From the NCBI RefSeq assembly GCF_003852545.1, contig NZ_QAJR01000005.1, positions 124,001 to 188,000 on the forward strand: a DNA stretch of 64,000 nt, read 5' to 3'. The notes below the pieces were generated by a model. It saw nothing but the letters and a program-made list of their open reading frames with translations, had not been told where the DNA came from and did not search any database. Positions 1 through 11,460 of this stretch are shown piece by piece. Position numbers and translations under genes: made by a program. Origin of the DNA: Acidovorax sp. FJL06 (GTDB lineage Bacteria > Pseudomonadota > Gammaproteobacteria > Burkholderiales > Burkholderiaceae_C). Every line of letters begins with the position of its first letter. The first letter of the stretch is position 1.

Positions 1-1
1 G

Positions 2-1330
2 CGCATTGGTGTAGCGCATGACAACATGGGCCGCGCGCTCAAGGGCGTGGAGGAGGCCCTCCAGGCCGCCCCGCCAGAGACAGCCCCCCTGCGCCCACTG
101 CTGGCCCAGACCAAGGACACCGAGGCCGCCTACGGGCCCATCGCGCTGGAGATCACGCGCCTGGGCAGCCAGGGCGAAAAGGACGTGGCGATCCAGAAAA
201 TCAACGCAGAATGCCGCCCCCTGCTCACCAAGCTGGTGGGGAACATCGAAGCCTTCCTGGCAGAGAGCGACGCCATCAGCAAGCGGGCCAGTGAGCAATC
301 GATGCGCCAGTTTGAATCGCTGCGCCTGCAACTGGTCCTGCTCAGCGTGGCGATGGTGGTGTTTGCCTGCGTGCTGGGCATGGCGACCACGCGCTCCATC
401 GTCAGGCCGCTGGGCGAGGCCAACCACGCCACCCGGGAATTTGCCCAGGGCAACCTGACCACCCCGCTGGTGGCCCGCGGCAAGGACGAGATTGCCGCCG
501 TGGTCGCGTCGATGGAGGCCATGCGCCTGAGCCTGTCCAGCCTGGTCGCAGGGGTGCGCCAGGGGTCGGAGAGCGTGTCCACCGCCAGCGCCGAGATCGC
601 GCAGGGCAACCACAACCTGTCCATGCGCACCGAGCAGCAGGCCAGCGCGCTGCAGCAAACAGCGGCGTCGATGGAGCAACTGGGCTCCACCGTGAAGCAG
701 AACGCGGACAACGCGGTCAATGCCAACCGGCTGGCGCACTCGGCCTCGACCATCGCGCAGCAGGGCGGCGACGTGGTGGCCCTGGTGGTGGCCACGATGA
801 AGGACATCAACGAGTCCAGCCGCAAGATCAACGACATCATCAGCGTGATCGATGGCATTGCGTTCCAGACCAACATCCTCGCGCTCAATGCCGCCGTGGA
901 GGCCGCCCGCGCAGGCGACCAAGGCCGGGGCTTTGCCGTGGTGGCCAGCGAGGTGCGCAACCTGGCCCAGCGCAGCGCAGCGGCGGCCAAGGAGATCAAG
1001 CATCTGATCACGGAAAGCGTGGGCCGCGTGGAGCATGGCACCGCCCTGGTGGACAAGGCAGGCCACACCATGACGGAGGTGGTCACCAGCATCCGCAATG
1101 TGACGCACATCATGGGCGAGATCAGCGCGGCCAGCTCCGAGCAGAGTTCGGGAGTCACCCAGGTGGGCGAGGCCGTCACGCTGATGGACCAGGCCACGCA
1201 GCAGAACGCGGCGCTGGTGGAGGAGATGGCGGCCGCGGCCTCCAGCCTGCGCGGGCAGGCCGACGACCTGGTGAGCGCGGTGGCGGTGTTCCGCATCAAT
1301 GGCAGCGGGCCGGCGCTGCTGCTCAAGTAG
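2..1330 (+). CDS. methyl-accepting chemotaxis protein (5' truncated by window edge)
   Basis: Chemoreceptor that passes ligand signals to CheA/CheW at the inner membrane. The frame is open from base 2, so the true start and first membrane segment lie left of the window; 442 residues are visible. A helical periplasmic end is followed by one membrane segment (about bases 329-395), a HAMP linker, and a long coiled-coil signalling domain. The domain contains the highly conserved hairpin tip ([20 protein letters not shown], bases 858-917) that contacts CheA/CheW. The C-terminus ends soon after the VSAVAVFRI stretch, with no NWETF-type tether for CheR/CheB. The ligand cannot be read from the sequence. 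Family assignment is very secure. Confidence 0.96.
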   Translation, partial: RIGVAHDNMGRALKGVEEALQAAPPETAPLRPLLAQTKDTEAAYGPIALEITRLGSQGEKDVAIQKINAECRPLLTKLVGNIEAFLAESDAISKRASEQSMRQFESLRLQLVLLSVAMVVFACVLGMATTRSIVRPLGEANHATREFAQGNLTTPLVARGKDEIAAVVASMEAMRLSLSSLVAGVRQGSESVSTASAEIAQGNHNLSMRTEQQASALQQTAASMEQLGSTVKQNADNAVNANRLAHSASTIAQQGGDVVALVVATMKDINESSRKINDIISVIDGIAFQTNILALNAAVEAARAGDQGRGFAVVASEVRNLAQRSAAAAKEIKHLITESVGRVEHGTALVDKAGHTMTEVVTSIRNVTHIMGEISAASSEQSSGVTQVGEAVTLMDQATQQNAALVEEMAAAASSLRGQADDLVSAVAVFRINGSGPALLLK

Positions 1331-1518
1331 CTTCGGCCAGTCCCCTCTTCTCACCCTCGTCCCCGCCATGGGCGTCCGGCCATGGCGCACCGCCGGGCAT
1401 GGCGTGCGGGCACACGCAGGGCCGGCAGACCGTCCTATGATGCACGGCATCAGGCGACGGCCCTGCCGGCTTCATCCGCGCGGTGCCATGCCCTCATCGC
1501 GACAAGGAGAGAAGCCCC

Positions 1519-2316
1519 ATGAAAAACCCGAACCGCCTGCGGCACGCGTGGCTGTTGTGCCTGCCTCTGCTGCTCAGCGCCCAGGCCGTCCAGGCCCAGG
1601 ACCAGTGGGTGGAACTGCAGTCGAACGGGGGCTATGCCTCGTACCGCCTGCCCGACGACACCACCCAGGTGGACCTGAGCGAGCAAACGCAGGGGGCCTG
1701 CCGCTTCAACCGCACCTGGGGCTACGACCTGACCCACCGCGAGCTGTGGACCAACGGCGGCTGCGGTGGCCGCTTCAGGATCACGCGCACCTACGCCTCC
1801 GGCAGCAACAGCGGCTCCAACACCGGTGCGGCCGTGGCGGCGGTGGCCGCCATCGCCGGCGTTGCGCTGCTGGCCAACCACAACCGGCACGACGACGACC
1901 GGCGGCCCGAGTACCCGGACTACCCCGACTACGGTGGTGGCCGTGGCGGCGAAATCCGCGTGGACGGGCGCCTGTGCCTGGATGTGCAAGGCGGCCGGTT
2001 CCAGCCCGGCACCCTGCTGCAGGTGTATGAGTGCAACGGCACGGCCTCCCAGCGCTTCAGCGTGGGGCGTGGCGGCGAGATCCGGGTGCGCGACCTGTGC
2101 GTGGACGTGGACCGAGGCGATCCACGCGATGGTGCGCGCGTGGTGCTGTGGCCCTGCTCGGGCGCCCCCAGCCAGAGCTGGTCCACCCGTGGCGGGCAGA
2201 TCGTGAGCCAGCTCAACGGCAAATGCCTGGACGTGGAAGATGGCCGGGTCCGCCAGGGCGCACCCACCATGGTCTGGCCCTGCAACCGCAGCCCCAGCCA
2301 GCGCTGGTGGTGGTAA
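1519..2316 (+). CDS. secreted protein: DUF3011 domain plus ricin-type beta-trefoil lectin
   Basis: 265 residues. The ATG at 1519 is chosen because AAGGAGAG lies just upstream and the protein then begins with a classical signal peptide (cleavage near AQAQD). After it comes a DUF3011-like module with spaced Cys residues (ACRF, GGCGGRF), an Ala-rich hydrophobic stretch with a His/Asp-rich linker, and a ricin-B lectin repeat region. The lectin part shows three repeats with conserved Cys and Q-x-W/F ends (SQRFS, SQSWS, SQRWWW). Such trefoils bind carbohydrate; the ligand is unknown. Probably exported to the periplasm or medium. The next gene starts 9 bases later, so the two may be co-transcribed. 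Confidence 0.85.
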   Translation: MKNPNRLRHAWLLCLPLLLSAQAVQAQDQWVELQSNGGYASYRLPDDTTQVDLSEQTQGACRFNRTWGYDLTHRELWTNGGCGGRFRITRTYASGSNSGSNTGAAVAAVAAIAGVALLANHNRHDDDRRPEYPDYPDYGGGRGGEIRVDGRLCLDVQGGRFQPGTLLQVYECNGTASQRFSVGRGGEIRVRDLCVDVDRGDPRDGARVVLWPCSGAPSQSWSTRGGQIVSQLNGKCLDVEDGRVRQGAPTMVWPCNRSPSQRWWW

Positions 2317-2325
2317 GGAGCGCCC

Positions 2326-2838
2326 ATGCAACGAACCCCTCACCGGATCTGCGCAAGTGCTTGTGCCTTGGCGCTGGCCATGACAATGGCCATGGCAGCC
2401 CGCACCGCCCATGCGGCCGACACCCCGGTGTCCTCCCCCGCCACCCCGCCCCGCCCCGCCGCACAGGGCCACCAACCAGCGGCCAAGGCCCTCACCCACC
2501 GGCTAGAGGCCATTTGCGCGTCGGCCGACCTCAACCACGACGGCAGCGTGTCACTGGAAGAGTTCCACCAGGACATCGTGCAGGGCTGGCACAGCCTGGG
2601 GCCCGATGCCGATGGCTACGTGCACCTCGCACACCTGGGCCAATTGCCCCGCATTGGCAAAAACCAGCTGAAACGGCTGGCGGCGGCCGACAAGGACGGG
2701 GACGGCAAGCTGTCGTTCAAGGAAGTGGTGCAGGCACGCATGGCCTACTTCGAGGCTGCGGACGTGGACCAGAACGATGCGCTGTCCCTGCAGGAGTGCA
2801 TGGCCTACGAACGCCAGCAGCGCCGCCTGCCAAAGTAG
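2326..2838 (+). CDS. exported EF-hand calcium-binding protein
   Basis: 170 residues with a long signal peptide ending near AHAAD, so probably periplasmic. Three EF-hand-like loops are visible: DLNHDGSVSLEEF, AADKDGDGKLSFKEV and the more degenerate DVDQNDALSLQEC. The Asp/Asn-x-Asp-Gly-x-x-x-x-x-Glu pattern in the first two should coordinate calcium. A Pro/Ala-rich linker separates signal and EF-hand part. It follows the lectin gene by 9 bases. No catalytic domain is present, so a calcium sensor or buffer role is inferred. Confidence 0.85.
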   Translation: MQRTPHRICASACALALAMTMAMAARTAHAADTPVSSPATPPRPAAQGHQPAAKALTHRLEAICASADLNHDGSVSLEEFHQDIVQGWHSLGPDADGYVHLAHLGQLPRIGKNQLKRLAAADKDGDGKLSFKEVVQARMAYFEAADVDQNDALSLQECMAYERQQRRLPK

Positions 2839-3031
2839 ACGGCCCGGGCTTCGGGCGCGGCCAATCAGGATGTGGGGGGCAATGCGCACGCCAGGGGCCG
2901 CCTCCCCGGATAATCCACGGGCCGCTGGATGCCCTCCATGGGCGGGGATCGGAAGACGCCAACCCGCCCCAGCCCGCGCGCCGCACCGCCCTCTGTATCT
3001 GCACCGCTCCTTCCATCCCGACTCCCACTCC

Positions 3032-4408
3032 ATGTCCCAGGCCCTTCGCAACACCCTGCTTTCCCTGCGCGATCTGATCGTGTCCGCCGGCCCGCTCGCT
3101 TTTCTGGCGGTGGGGCTGCTGGCGCTGGCTTACTGGTGGCTCAACCCCAATCCGCCCAAGACCGTGACCCTGGCCACCGGGCCCGCACAGAGCGCCTACG
3201 AAGAGTTTGGCAAGCGCTACCAGAAAGCCCTGGCCGTGGACGGCATCGAGGTGGTGCTGCTGCCCAGCGAGGGCTCATCGCACAACCTGCAACTGCTGCG
3301 CGAAGGCAAGGCGGATGTGGCTTTCGTACAGGGCGGAACCGCTGAACTCCTGCCCGACGACCCCGACGAACTGGTGTCGCTGGGCAACCTGTTTGTGGAA
3401 CCCGTCTGGCTGTTCTACCGCACCGAAACGGCGCAGCGCATGTACAACACGCCCCGGCTGGATGGGCTGCGGCAACTGCGTGGCCTGCATGTGAATGTGG
3501 GCTCGCAAGGCAGTGGCGTGCCCACGCTGATGGAACGCCTGCTGGAGGCCAACAGGGTCGAGCGGGGGGTGGTCAAGCTCTCGCGCCTGGACCAGACCCC
3601 GGCCACCGTGGACTTCCTGGCGGGCAAGCTCGACGCGCTGGTGTTCGCATCGGCCCCCGAATCCCTGATGGTGCAGATGCTGCTGCAGACCCCGGGCGTC
3701 CAGCTGCTGGACTTCGCCCAGCACGAGGCCTATGCACGGCGCTTTCCGTTCCTGACGCCGGTCACCCTGCCCCGTGGCGTGGTGGACCTGGCCACCAACG
3801 TGCCCGCGCGGGACGTGCGGCTGGTGGCGTCCACCACCTCACTGCTGGCGCGCGAGGGCACCCACCCGGCCTTGCTCACGCTGTTTGCACAGAACGCACA
3901 AAAGCTGCACGGTGGCGCAGGCTGGTTCAACCGTGCACGCGAGTTCCCCAACGCGCGCAACAGCGAGCTGCCCATTGCCAAGGAAGCCGACCGCGCCATG
4001 AATGAGGCCGTGCCCATGCTGCAGCGCTACCTGCCGTTCTGGATTGCCAACCTGATCGAGCGCATGTGGCTGGTGCTGGGCATTTTGCTGGCGATCATGC
4101 TGCCGCTGTCGCGCATCGTGCCTCCGCTGTACCAATTCCGCGTGCGCTCGCGCGTGTTCCGCTGGTACGGCCGCCTGCGCGAGGTCGAAAATGACCTGGA
4201 AGCCGGAAAAACCGACACAGCCGCGCTGCTCAAGGCCCTGAGTGCGCTGGAGGCGCAGGTCGAAAAAGTGAGCGTGCCCCTGTCCTATGCCGATGAGCTG
4301 TATGCCCTGCGCAACCACATTCACCTGGTGCGCAAAAAGCTCCTTCGGGCCTCGGAGGCGTCGGAGGGAGGGGAATCCCAGCCCACGCCAGAGGCGACAT
4401 CCCCCTGA
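3032..4408 (+). CDS. TAXI-family TRAP transporter solute-binding-like receptor, membrane-anchored
   Basis: 458 residues. The start at 3032 is preferred because upstream in-frame codons encode an unstructured Arg/Pro-rich stretch, while MSQALRN leads directly into a membrane anchor (residues about 18-38). The following domain is a periplasmic binding fold of the TAXI type (TVTLATGPAQSAYEEFG; LLREGKADVAFVQGG; LHVNVGSQGSGVPTLMERLL). Near the C-terminus is a second hydrophobic helix (MWLVLGILLAIMLPLSRIVP) and a charged cytoplasmic tail. No TRAP permease subunit is adjacent, so it may serve as an orphan sensor rather than as a transporter component. Confidence 0.85.
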   Translation: MSQALRNTLLSLRDLIVSAGPLAFLAVGLLALAYWWLNPNPPKTVTLATGPAQSAYEEFGKRYQKALAVDGIEVVLLPSEGSSHNLQLLREGKADVAFVQGGTAELLPDDPDELVSLGNLFVEPVWLFYRTETAQRMYNTPRLDGLRQLRGLHVNVGSQGSGVPTLMERLLEANRVERGVVKLSRLDQTPATVDFLAGKLDALVFASAPESLMVQMLLQTPGVQLLDFAQHEAYARRFPFLTPVTLPRGVVDLATNVPARDVRLVASTTSLLAREGTHPALLTLFAQNAQKLHGGAGWFNRAREFPNARNSELPIAKEADRAMNEAVPMLQRYLPFWIANLIERMWLVLGILLAIMLPLSRIVPPLYQFRVRSRVFRWYGRLREVENDLEAGKTDTAALLKALSALEAQVEKVSVPLSYADELYALRNHIHLVRKKLLRASEASEGGESQPTPEATSP

Positions 4409-4483
4409 GGGACGGCAACGCAAATGCCGAAAGACAGCCACCGAGCCCGCAGAGCTGCCTCGGCGGCTTCACCCACCGATCAC

Positions 4484-6988
4484 TCAGCGGCTTTTGGACG
4501 ACTTGGAGCCCGATGAGGGCGACAGGGGTGCCGACTTGGACAACGGCGCCATCTTGGAACTGGACGAGGCCCGGCGCTCCGCGCCAGCAGCCCCCGCACT
4601 GGCGGCGTCCGCTACGCGGCTGGCCCCCTTGGGCGGAAGCGCCGGCACCACGCGCAAGGATCCCTCCCGGGCCAGCTTGTCACGCATGCGCCGGGTCATG
4701 GACTGGGTGCTGGCATCCGCAGCCGTGAACAGGAACAGCGTGCCATGGGGGCTGGCCCAGGTAAGCTGCGTGCGCACCACGCGCCCATTGGTCACGAGCT
4801 CCACCCACGCACCGATCACGAAGTCGGCATAAGGGTCGGGCACCTCCACCGGCGGTGTGCTGATGTCTGCGGCCTCGGGCGCAGCAGGCTGCGCTTCGGC
4901 GGCACTGGCATCGGGTGCGGCCTCTGCCACAGGCTCGGGCTCGGGCACCGCCACCGGCGCGGGTTTTTCAAAGGCCTCCTGGTGCAAACCCACCAGGCGT
5001 TGCAGCAGGGCACTGGTCTGGACGGCCGGGTACTGGATGGTCTTGAGGCCCTTGCGCAGCTTGGCCAGCAGCCCCGGAATGGCCTCGTTGAGCCGATCCG
5101 GTTCGAGACGGGTCAGGCCTGGCTGGGCACTCCAGAGCAGCACGGGCACCAGCGCCAGATAACCCCCCGGGTCGTCCTTGCCACCATCGCTGTTCATCAC
5201 CTGGGCCAGCGCGATCACGTCGGCCCAGGGGCCCGCAGCGAAATCCAGAATGTCGGCAGGCACCTGCTCCAGGTCGGGCAGCCTGCGGATGTCCGCAGCC
5301 ACCTTTTCGGCCAGAAGCTCCCGTTGCTCGGCTTGCAGGCGGGCTTTTTCCTCGGCCTCCTGCTCGGCCTTGATTTTTTGCTCCTGCTTGTCCCAGGCCG
5401 ACTGCAACGCCTTGAGCACCGTATCGAAAGGGCCTGCGTCCTTGATTTCGTTGGCGGAGAGGTGCTCCACCGCTTCGGTCACCAGGCGCATGAAGCGGCT
5501 GAACCCCTGGTCTGTCTCGGCGGTAAAGGCCAGGCTGCGCTGGGTCAGCTCGTCGAGCAGGCGGCGTGCGGGATGGGTGCCATCGGTAAAAAAGCGCCCA
5601 TCGTGGTGCACCAGCTGCTTGAGCGCGGGCTCCAGGCTCTTCACCGCCAATTGCACCGGAGGCAGCAACCGCGCATCCTGCGCGATGTTCGCCATCATGC
5701 GGCCCACCACCTCCACCGCCATCGCGGTGGACTGCGTCGCAGCCTCCATCGGCATGGTGGCATACACCACCGGCGCCACCCCGGGGCCACGCCATCCCGA
5801 CAGGGGCACGGGCAACGAGCCTCCCTGGCTGGCGCCGGCACCACCGGCCAGGCGCCCCACCAGCCGCTCCAGCTGGGCCATGTCTTCAATGGCCTCGGCC
5901 ACCGCTCCCGAGGGGTAGTACGCCCCCGACAGGGAGGACTGCGCGCTGGCCGTGCCTGCGCGGGGGTCCACCCACCCGGGCTGCCCCGCTGCCGGCTGCA
6001 GGACCACGGGCTGCGCCGCCATGGCGCCGTAGCCCGGAGGGGCAAACGGATCGCCCCCGGCCAGCATCTGGCGCAGGATGCCGACCGTCAGCAGCGCTTC
6101 TTCCGCTGCATCGGCGGCGGCGATGGGTGCTTGCTGAGACTCTCCGCTCCAGCCCGTGGCAGGCCCTGCGCCCCGGCCATAGCCAGTGTTGCCGTAATCA
6201 CCCATGGGGGTGTTCATCGAAGGGCCGTAGCCCGAATACCCGGTGCCATAGCCCGTGCCGGGGCCCGGGCCGCCATAGCCCTGCCCATACCCCGTACCCG
6301 GGCCGCTGTTGCGGCCCCCTCCGCCCGAGGGGGTGCCCAGCACGGCGTAGCCCACGGGCTGAACGCCATGCTCGCGCAGGCTCTTGGCGGTATTTTTGTA
6401 TTCCTCTACCAGCAGCTTGCCCAACAAGTCCCGCATGTGCTGCATCCAGAGCTGCCGGACTTCGGGCGACACGCCCGTATCGCTCACCACCTGCTGCAAG
6501 GCCCGGATGTAACTTTCGGGGCGCAGCGGATTGCGCTCGGGCTGCACGCTGCGCAGGCCCTGGGCCGCGCTGACCAGGGTGTTGAGTTCGGCCAGCACGG
6601 CATCGGTGGCATGCAGGGCCGATTGCTGGGCCTTGGAAAGTTCCACCTGCGCCAGCATCTCGTTTTCGTCCATGAGCGACAGCTCACCGAAATCCATGCC
6701 GGTATCGTCGGCCGGGCTGCGGCCCTTGGCCACAGCAGGCCCTTCCGCAAAGATCTCCAGCAAGGCCATGGGATACCCCTTGACCATGGCCGCCTCGTGC
6801 TGGTTGAGGTAGCGCAGGCTGTCGCTGATCAGATTGCGCTGCTGGATGCCGACGCTGCCCGACTCTTCACCCGCCAAGGTCCCCTGGGTGACCTTGACCA
6901 ATTGCTGCATCAACGCCTCGCCCCCGCGCACGGCGTTGACGACACAGGCACGAAACACGTTTCTCGTACGAGACGCTGGCTGGGACAT
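4484..6988 (-). CDS. DUF1631 family protein
   Basis: 834 residues, matching the large betaproteobacterial DUF1631 family of unknown function. The N-terminal helical region (MSQPASRTRNVFRACVV...) and the C-terminal module beginning near PYADFVIGAWVELV are family-like; the latter resembles small beta-barrel regulatory domains. Two features stand out. Residues about 222-285 are a Gly/Tyr/Pro-rich low-complexity tract, and residues about 555-600 form a charged coiled coil. The last 20 residues are Ser/Lys-rich. Its 3' end faces the TAXI gene (convergent), and it is transcribed toward it. No enzyme motif is recognised. Confidence 0.8.
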   Translation of the reverse strand: MSQPASRTRNVFRACVVNAVRGGEALMQQLVKVTQGTLAGEESGSVGIQQRNLISDSLRYLNQHEAAMVKGYPMALLEIFAEGPAVAKGRSPADDTGMDFGELSLMDENEMLAQVELSKAQQSALHATDAVLAELNTLVSAAQGLRSVQPERNPLRPESYIRALQQVVSDTGVSPEVRQLWMQHMRDLLGKLLVEEYKNTAKSLREHGVQPVGYAVLGTPSGGGGRNSGPGTGYGQGYGGPGPGTGYGTGYSGYGPSMNTPMGDYGNTGYGRGAGPATGWSGESQQAPIAAADAAEEALLTVGILRQMLAGGDPFAPPGYGAMAAQPVVLQPAAGQPGWVDPRAGTASAQSSLSGAYYPSGAVAEAIEDMAQLERLVGRLAGGAGASQGGSLPVPLSGWRGPGVAPVVYATMPMEAATQSTAMAVEVVGRMMANIAQDARLLPPVQLAVKSLEPALKQLVHHDGRFFTDGTHPARRLLDELTQRSLAFTAETDQGFSRFMRLVTEAVEHLSANEIKDAGPFDTVLKALQSAWDKQEQKIKAEQEAEEKARLQAEQRELLAEKVAADIRRLPDLEQVPADILDFAAGPWADVIALAQVMNSDGGKDDPGGYLALVPVLLWSAQPGLTRLEPDRLNEAIPGLLAKLRKGLKTIQYPAVQTSALLQRLVGLHQEAFEKPAPVAVPEPEPVAEAAPDASAAEAQPAAPEAADISTPPVEVPDPYADFVIGAWVELVTNGRVVRTQLTWASPHGTLFLFTAADASTQSMTRRMRDKLAREGSLRVVPALPPKGASRVADAASAGAAGAERRASSSSKMAPLSKSAPLSPSSGSKSSKSR

Positions 6989-7041
6989 GGTGGGGAGGAG
7001 TCGGCGGGCAGGTTTCCAGTGGCGATCCTACTTGACCTGGG

Positions 7042-7077
7042 GGCTTATTTCAGGTCTTTGAACCGCCTCCAGACGGC

Positions 7078-7093
<16 letters not shown>
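7042..7093. repeat. imperfect 19-bp direct repeat at the 3' end of ettA
   Basis: Two near-identical copies (18 of 19 bases) of GGCTTATTTCAGGKCTTTG occur at 7042-7060 and 7075-7093. The second contains the last codons and stop of ettA; the first lies just beyond it. This looks like a small local duplication. Confidence 0.6.
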
Positions 7094-8739
<1,646 letters not shown>

Positions 8740-8982
8740 TGAGTGTCAAACCTGCAAAAGTGAGCAGAATTTCTGCGTGTAAACCGAGATTATCGGGCCA
8801 TGCGACAATACCCACCGTAGCGAGCTCCAGTTGCACGCTGCATCAGCACACTGCTGGGGACGAAAGAAGCACCCTGCTTCCGGGCTCCCAATCCTGAACC
8901 TCATCGGCTTGAGACTGGCTCGGCAACCCCCGGTTGCACGACAGGCCGATACCCAGCGCCCCGGACGGGCGCATCCAAAGAC

Positions 8983-10809
8983 ATGACATTTGACGAACTG
9001 AACCTGGCTCCTGCCATCCTGAAGGCCGTGCACGAAACGGGCTACGAGACCCCCACGCCCATTCAGGCCCAGGCCATTCCCGCCGTCCTGGAAGGCCACG
9101 ACCTTCTGGCCGGCGCACAGACCGGCACCGGCAAGACCGCCGCGTTCACCCTGCCCATGCTGCACCGCCTCTCGCAAGGCACGGCACCCAAGAACAAGTT
9201 CGGCGGCAAGGGCATCCGCGCCCTGGTGCTGACCCCCACCCGTGAGCTGGCCGCTCAGGTGGAAGAGTCCGTGCGCGAATACGGCAAGTACCTCGACATC
9301 AACTCCACCGTGGTCTTCGGCGGCGTGGGCATGAACCCGCAGATCGACCGCATCAAGCGCGGCGTGGACATCCTGGTGGCCACCCCCGGCCGCCTGCTTG
9401 ATCTGCAGCAGCAGGGCTTCCTGGACCTCTCCACCGTGCAGGTGCTGGTGCTCGACGAAGCCGACCGCATGCTGGACATGGGCTTCATCCACGACGTGAA
9501 GAAGGTGCTGGCCCTGGTGCCCAAGGACAAGCAGAGCCTGCTGTTCTCGGCCACCTTCAGCGACGAGATCCGCGAGCTGGCAAACACCCTGCTCAAGAAT
9601 CCTCAGAGCATCCAGGTCACGCCGCGCAACACCACCGTGCAGCGCATCACCCAGGTGATCCACCCCGTGGGCCGCGGCAAGAAGAAGCAGGTGCTGCTGC
9701 ACATCATCCAGCAGCACAACTGGAGCCAGGTGCTGGTGTTCACCCGCACCAAGTTCGGCGCCAACAACGTGGCCGAGTTCCTGACCAAGAACGGCGTTCA
9801 GGCCATGGCCTTGCACGGCAACAAGAGCCAGAGCGCCCGCACGCAGGCCCTGGCGGGCTTCAAGAGCGGCGACATCCGCGCGCTGGTGGCGACCGACATT
9901 GCCGCGCGTGGCATCGACATTGATGACCTGCCGCATGTCGTCAACTATGAAATCCCCAACGTCTCGGAAGACTATGTGCACCGCATCGGCCGCACAGGCC
10001 GCGCTGGCGCAACCGGCGAAGCCGTGAGCCTGGTCTGCATGGACGAAGAAGGCTTCATGATGGAGATCGAGCGCTTCACCAAGCAGCAGATCCCCGTGCA
10101 GGTCATCGAAGGCTTCGGCCCCGACGCAGGCGAAAAGGCCGAGCCCATCGCCATGGGCCGCCAGACCATCTGGGGCGGCGCAGGCAAGCCCCCGAGCCGT
10201 GATGTGATGCAGGCCGCCGCCAAGGCCGCCCGCAGCGAAATGATGGAGCGCATCCGCACCAACAAGGCCGGCCAGGGTGCTGGCGGCGGCGGCGGTGACC
10301 GGGGCCCCCGCGCTGCCGGCGGCGGCAATGGAGGTGGCGGCGGTGGCCGTGGTGGCCGCACCGGTGGTGGGGCTTCGGCGGGCGGTGGCAATGGCAACGG
10401 CCCCCGTGGCGGCCGTGCCGGTGGTGGTGGTGGCGGCCAGGGCGGCGGCGCACGCGCTGGCGGCCAGGCCCCTGCACGCGGCCGCTCCGGTGGCGGTGGT
10501 GGCTACGAAGGCGGCAATCGCTACGATGACTCGCAACCCCCACGCGCCAACGCCCACCTGGGCACGCATTCGGGCCACAGCAACCCGGGCAACCGCCATT
10601 CCGGCCATTCGGCTGGTGGCCAGCCCGACCCCATGCGCACCAGCGTGGACAGCATGGGCGGCGGTGGCCGCCGTGGCGGCGGTGGTGGTTATCGTGGCGG
10701 CAACGGAGGAGGTGGCGGCTATGGCGGTGGATCAGGTGCGGGTGGCGGTGGTGGCCGGGGCAACGGGCCTCGTGGGTCGGGCGGTTCTCGCGGCTCTTTT
10801 AACCGCTGA
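8983..10809 (+). CDS. rhlE: DEAD-box ATP-dependent RNA helicase RhlE
   Basis: 608 residues. All helicase motifs are present in order: Q motif ([12 protein letters not shown]), [39 protein letters not shown] and [10 protein letters not shown]. The RecA-like core is about 400 residues. It is followed by a tail of roughly 180 residues very rich in Gly, Arg and Asn (RGG-like), expected to bind RNA nonspecifically and promote condensates. RhlE family members remodel rRNA precursors and act with the degradosome in some bacteria. The last 89 bases also encode the start of the next gene in another frame. Confidence 0.95.
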   Translation: MTFDELNLAPAILKAVHETGYETPTPIQAQAIPAVLEGHDLLAGAQTGTGKTAAFTLPMLHRLSQGTAPKNKFGGKGIRALVLTPTRELAAQVEESVREYGKYLDINSTVVFGGVGMNPQIDRIKRGVDILVATPGRLLDLQQQGFLDLSTVQVLVLDEADRMLDMGFIHDVKKVLALVPKDKQSLLFSATFSDEIRELANTLLKNPQSIQVTPRNTTVQRITQVIHPVGRGKKKQVLLHIIQQHNWSQVLVFTRTKFGANNVAEFLTKNGVQAMALHGNKSQSARTQALAGFKSGDIRALVATDIAARGIDIDDLPHVVNYEIPNVSEDYVHRIGRTGRAGATGEAVSLVCMDEEGFMMEIERFTKQQIPVQVIEGFGPDAGEKAEPIAMGRQTIWGGAGKPPSRDVMQAAAKAARSEMMERIRTNKAGQGAGGGGGDRGPRAAGGGNGGGGGGRGGRTGGGASAGGGNGNGPRGGRAGGGGGGQGGGARAGGQAPARGRSGGGGGYEGGNRYDDSQPPRANAHLGTHSGHSNPGNRHSGHSAGGQPDPMRTSVDSMGGGGRRGGGGGYRGGNGGGGGYGGGSGAGGGGGRGNGPRGSGGSRGSFNR

Positions 10810-11431
10810 GCCCCAAGCCCCCGGGGGCCGTGGTGCCACGGGGGGCACCGCTGCCCCAGCCAATGTGCACGTGCTGTACGCGCGGGACCGGCGGGCGCCC
10901 GCGCCGAGCCATTCCCGCCTGCAATTGCACGCGGTTGACTTTGCCAACTTGCCGGCCCTGCCGCCGGTAGACGATGTCTACATCACCTTGGGCACCACCA
11001 TCGCTGCGGCAGGCAGCCAGAGTGCCTTTCGGGCCGTAGACCACGACGCCGTGCTGGCCACGGCCCGCGCCGCACGCGCGGCTGGCGCCACCCGCTGCGG
11101 CGTGGTCACGGCCATGGGCGCCAACGCGCAATCCCGCATCTTCTACAACCGCGTCAAGGGCGAGGTCGAACGCGACCTGCAGGGCCTGGGCTTTGCCACC
11201 CTGGTCATTGCGCGCCCTTCGCTGATGATGGGCGAGCGCCAGGCCTTGCAGCAAGCTGCGCGTCCGGCCGAATCCCTGTCCATCCAGCTCTTCAAGTGGC
11301 TGGACCCGCTGATCCCCGCCAACTACCGCGCCCGCCCCGGCGCCGACGTGGGACGTGCGCTGGTCCATGCCGTGCAGTCGGGCCCTGCCGGGCTGCAGGT
11401 GCTGTCGGGCCGCGCACTGCAGCCCCGCTGA
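10721..11431 (+). CDS. NAD(P)-binding Rossmann protein, TIP30/HTATIP2-like
   Basis: 236 residues. The Rossmann dinucleotide motif [13 protein letters not shown] begins only about 11 residues after the ATG at 10721, so the start must lie inside rhlE (89-base overlap, +2 frame). Other family signatures are [10 protein letters not shown], the helix with [12 protein letters not shown], and the YNRVKGEVE segment carrying the Tyr-x-x-x-Lys pair of SDR-like proteins. RPSLMMGER closes the fold. The substrate is unknown. Translational coupling to rhlE is likely because no ribosome-binding site independent of rhlE translation is evident. Confidence 0.85.
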   Translation: MAVDQVRVAVVAGATGLVGRAVLAALLTAEPQAPGGRGATGGTAAPANVHVLYARDRRAPAPSHSRLQLHAVDFANLPALPPVDDVYITLGTTIAAAGSQSAFRAVDHDAVLATARAARAAGATRCGVVTAMGANAQSRIFYNRVKGEVERDLQGLGFATLVIARPSLMMGERQALQQAARPAESLSIQLFKWLDPLIPANYRARPGADVGRALVHAVQSGPAGLQVLSGRALQPR

Positions 11432-11460
11432 GCAGAACCGGCCGATTCTTGCCCGCCCCC

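Noticed and set aside
8746-10608. 620-codon frame antisense to rhlE
   Set aside because: Ala/Gly/His-rich translation of the complement of RhlE; all helicase motifs are on the other strand.
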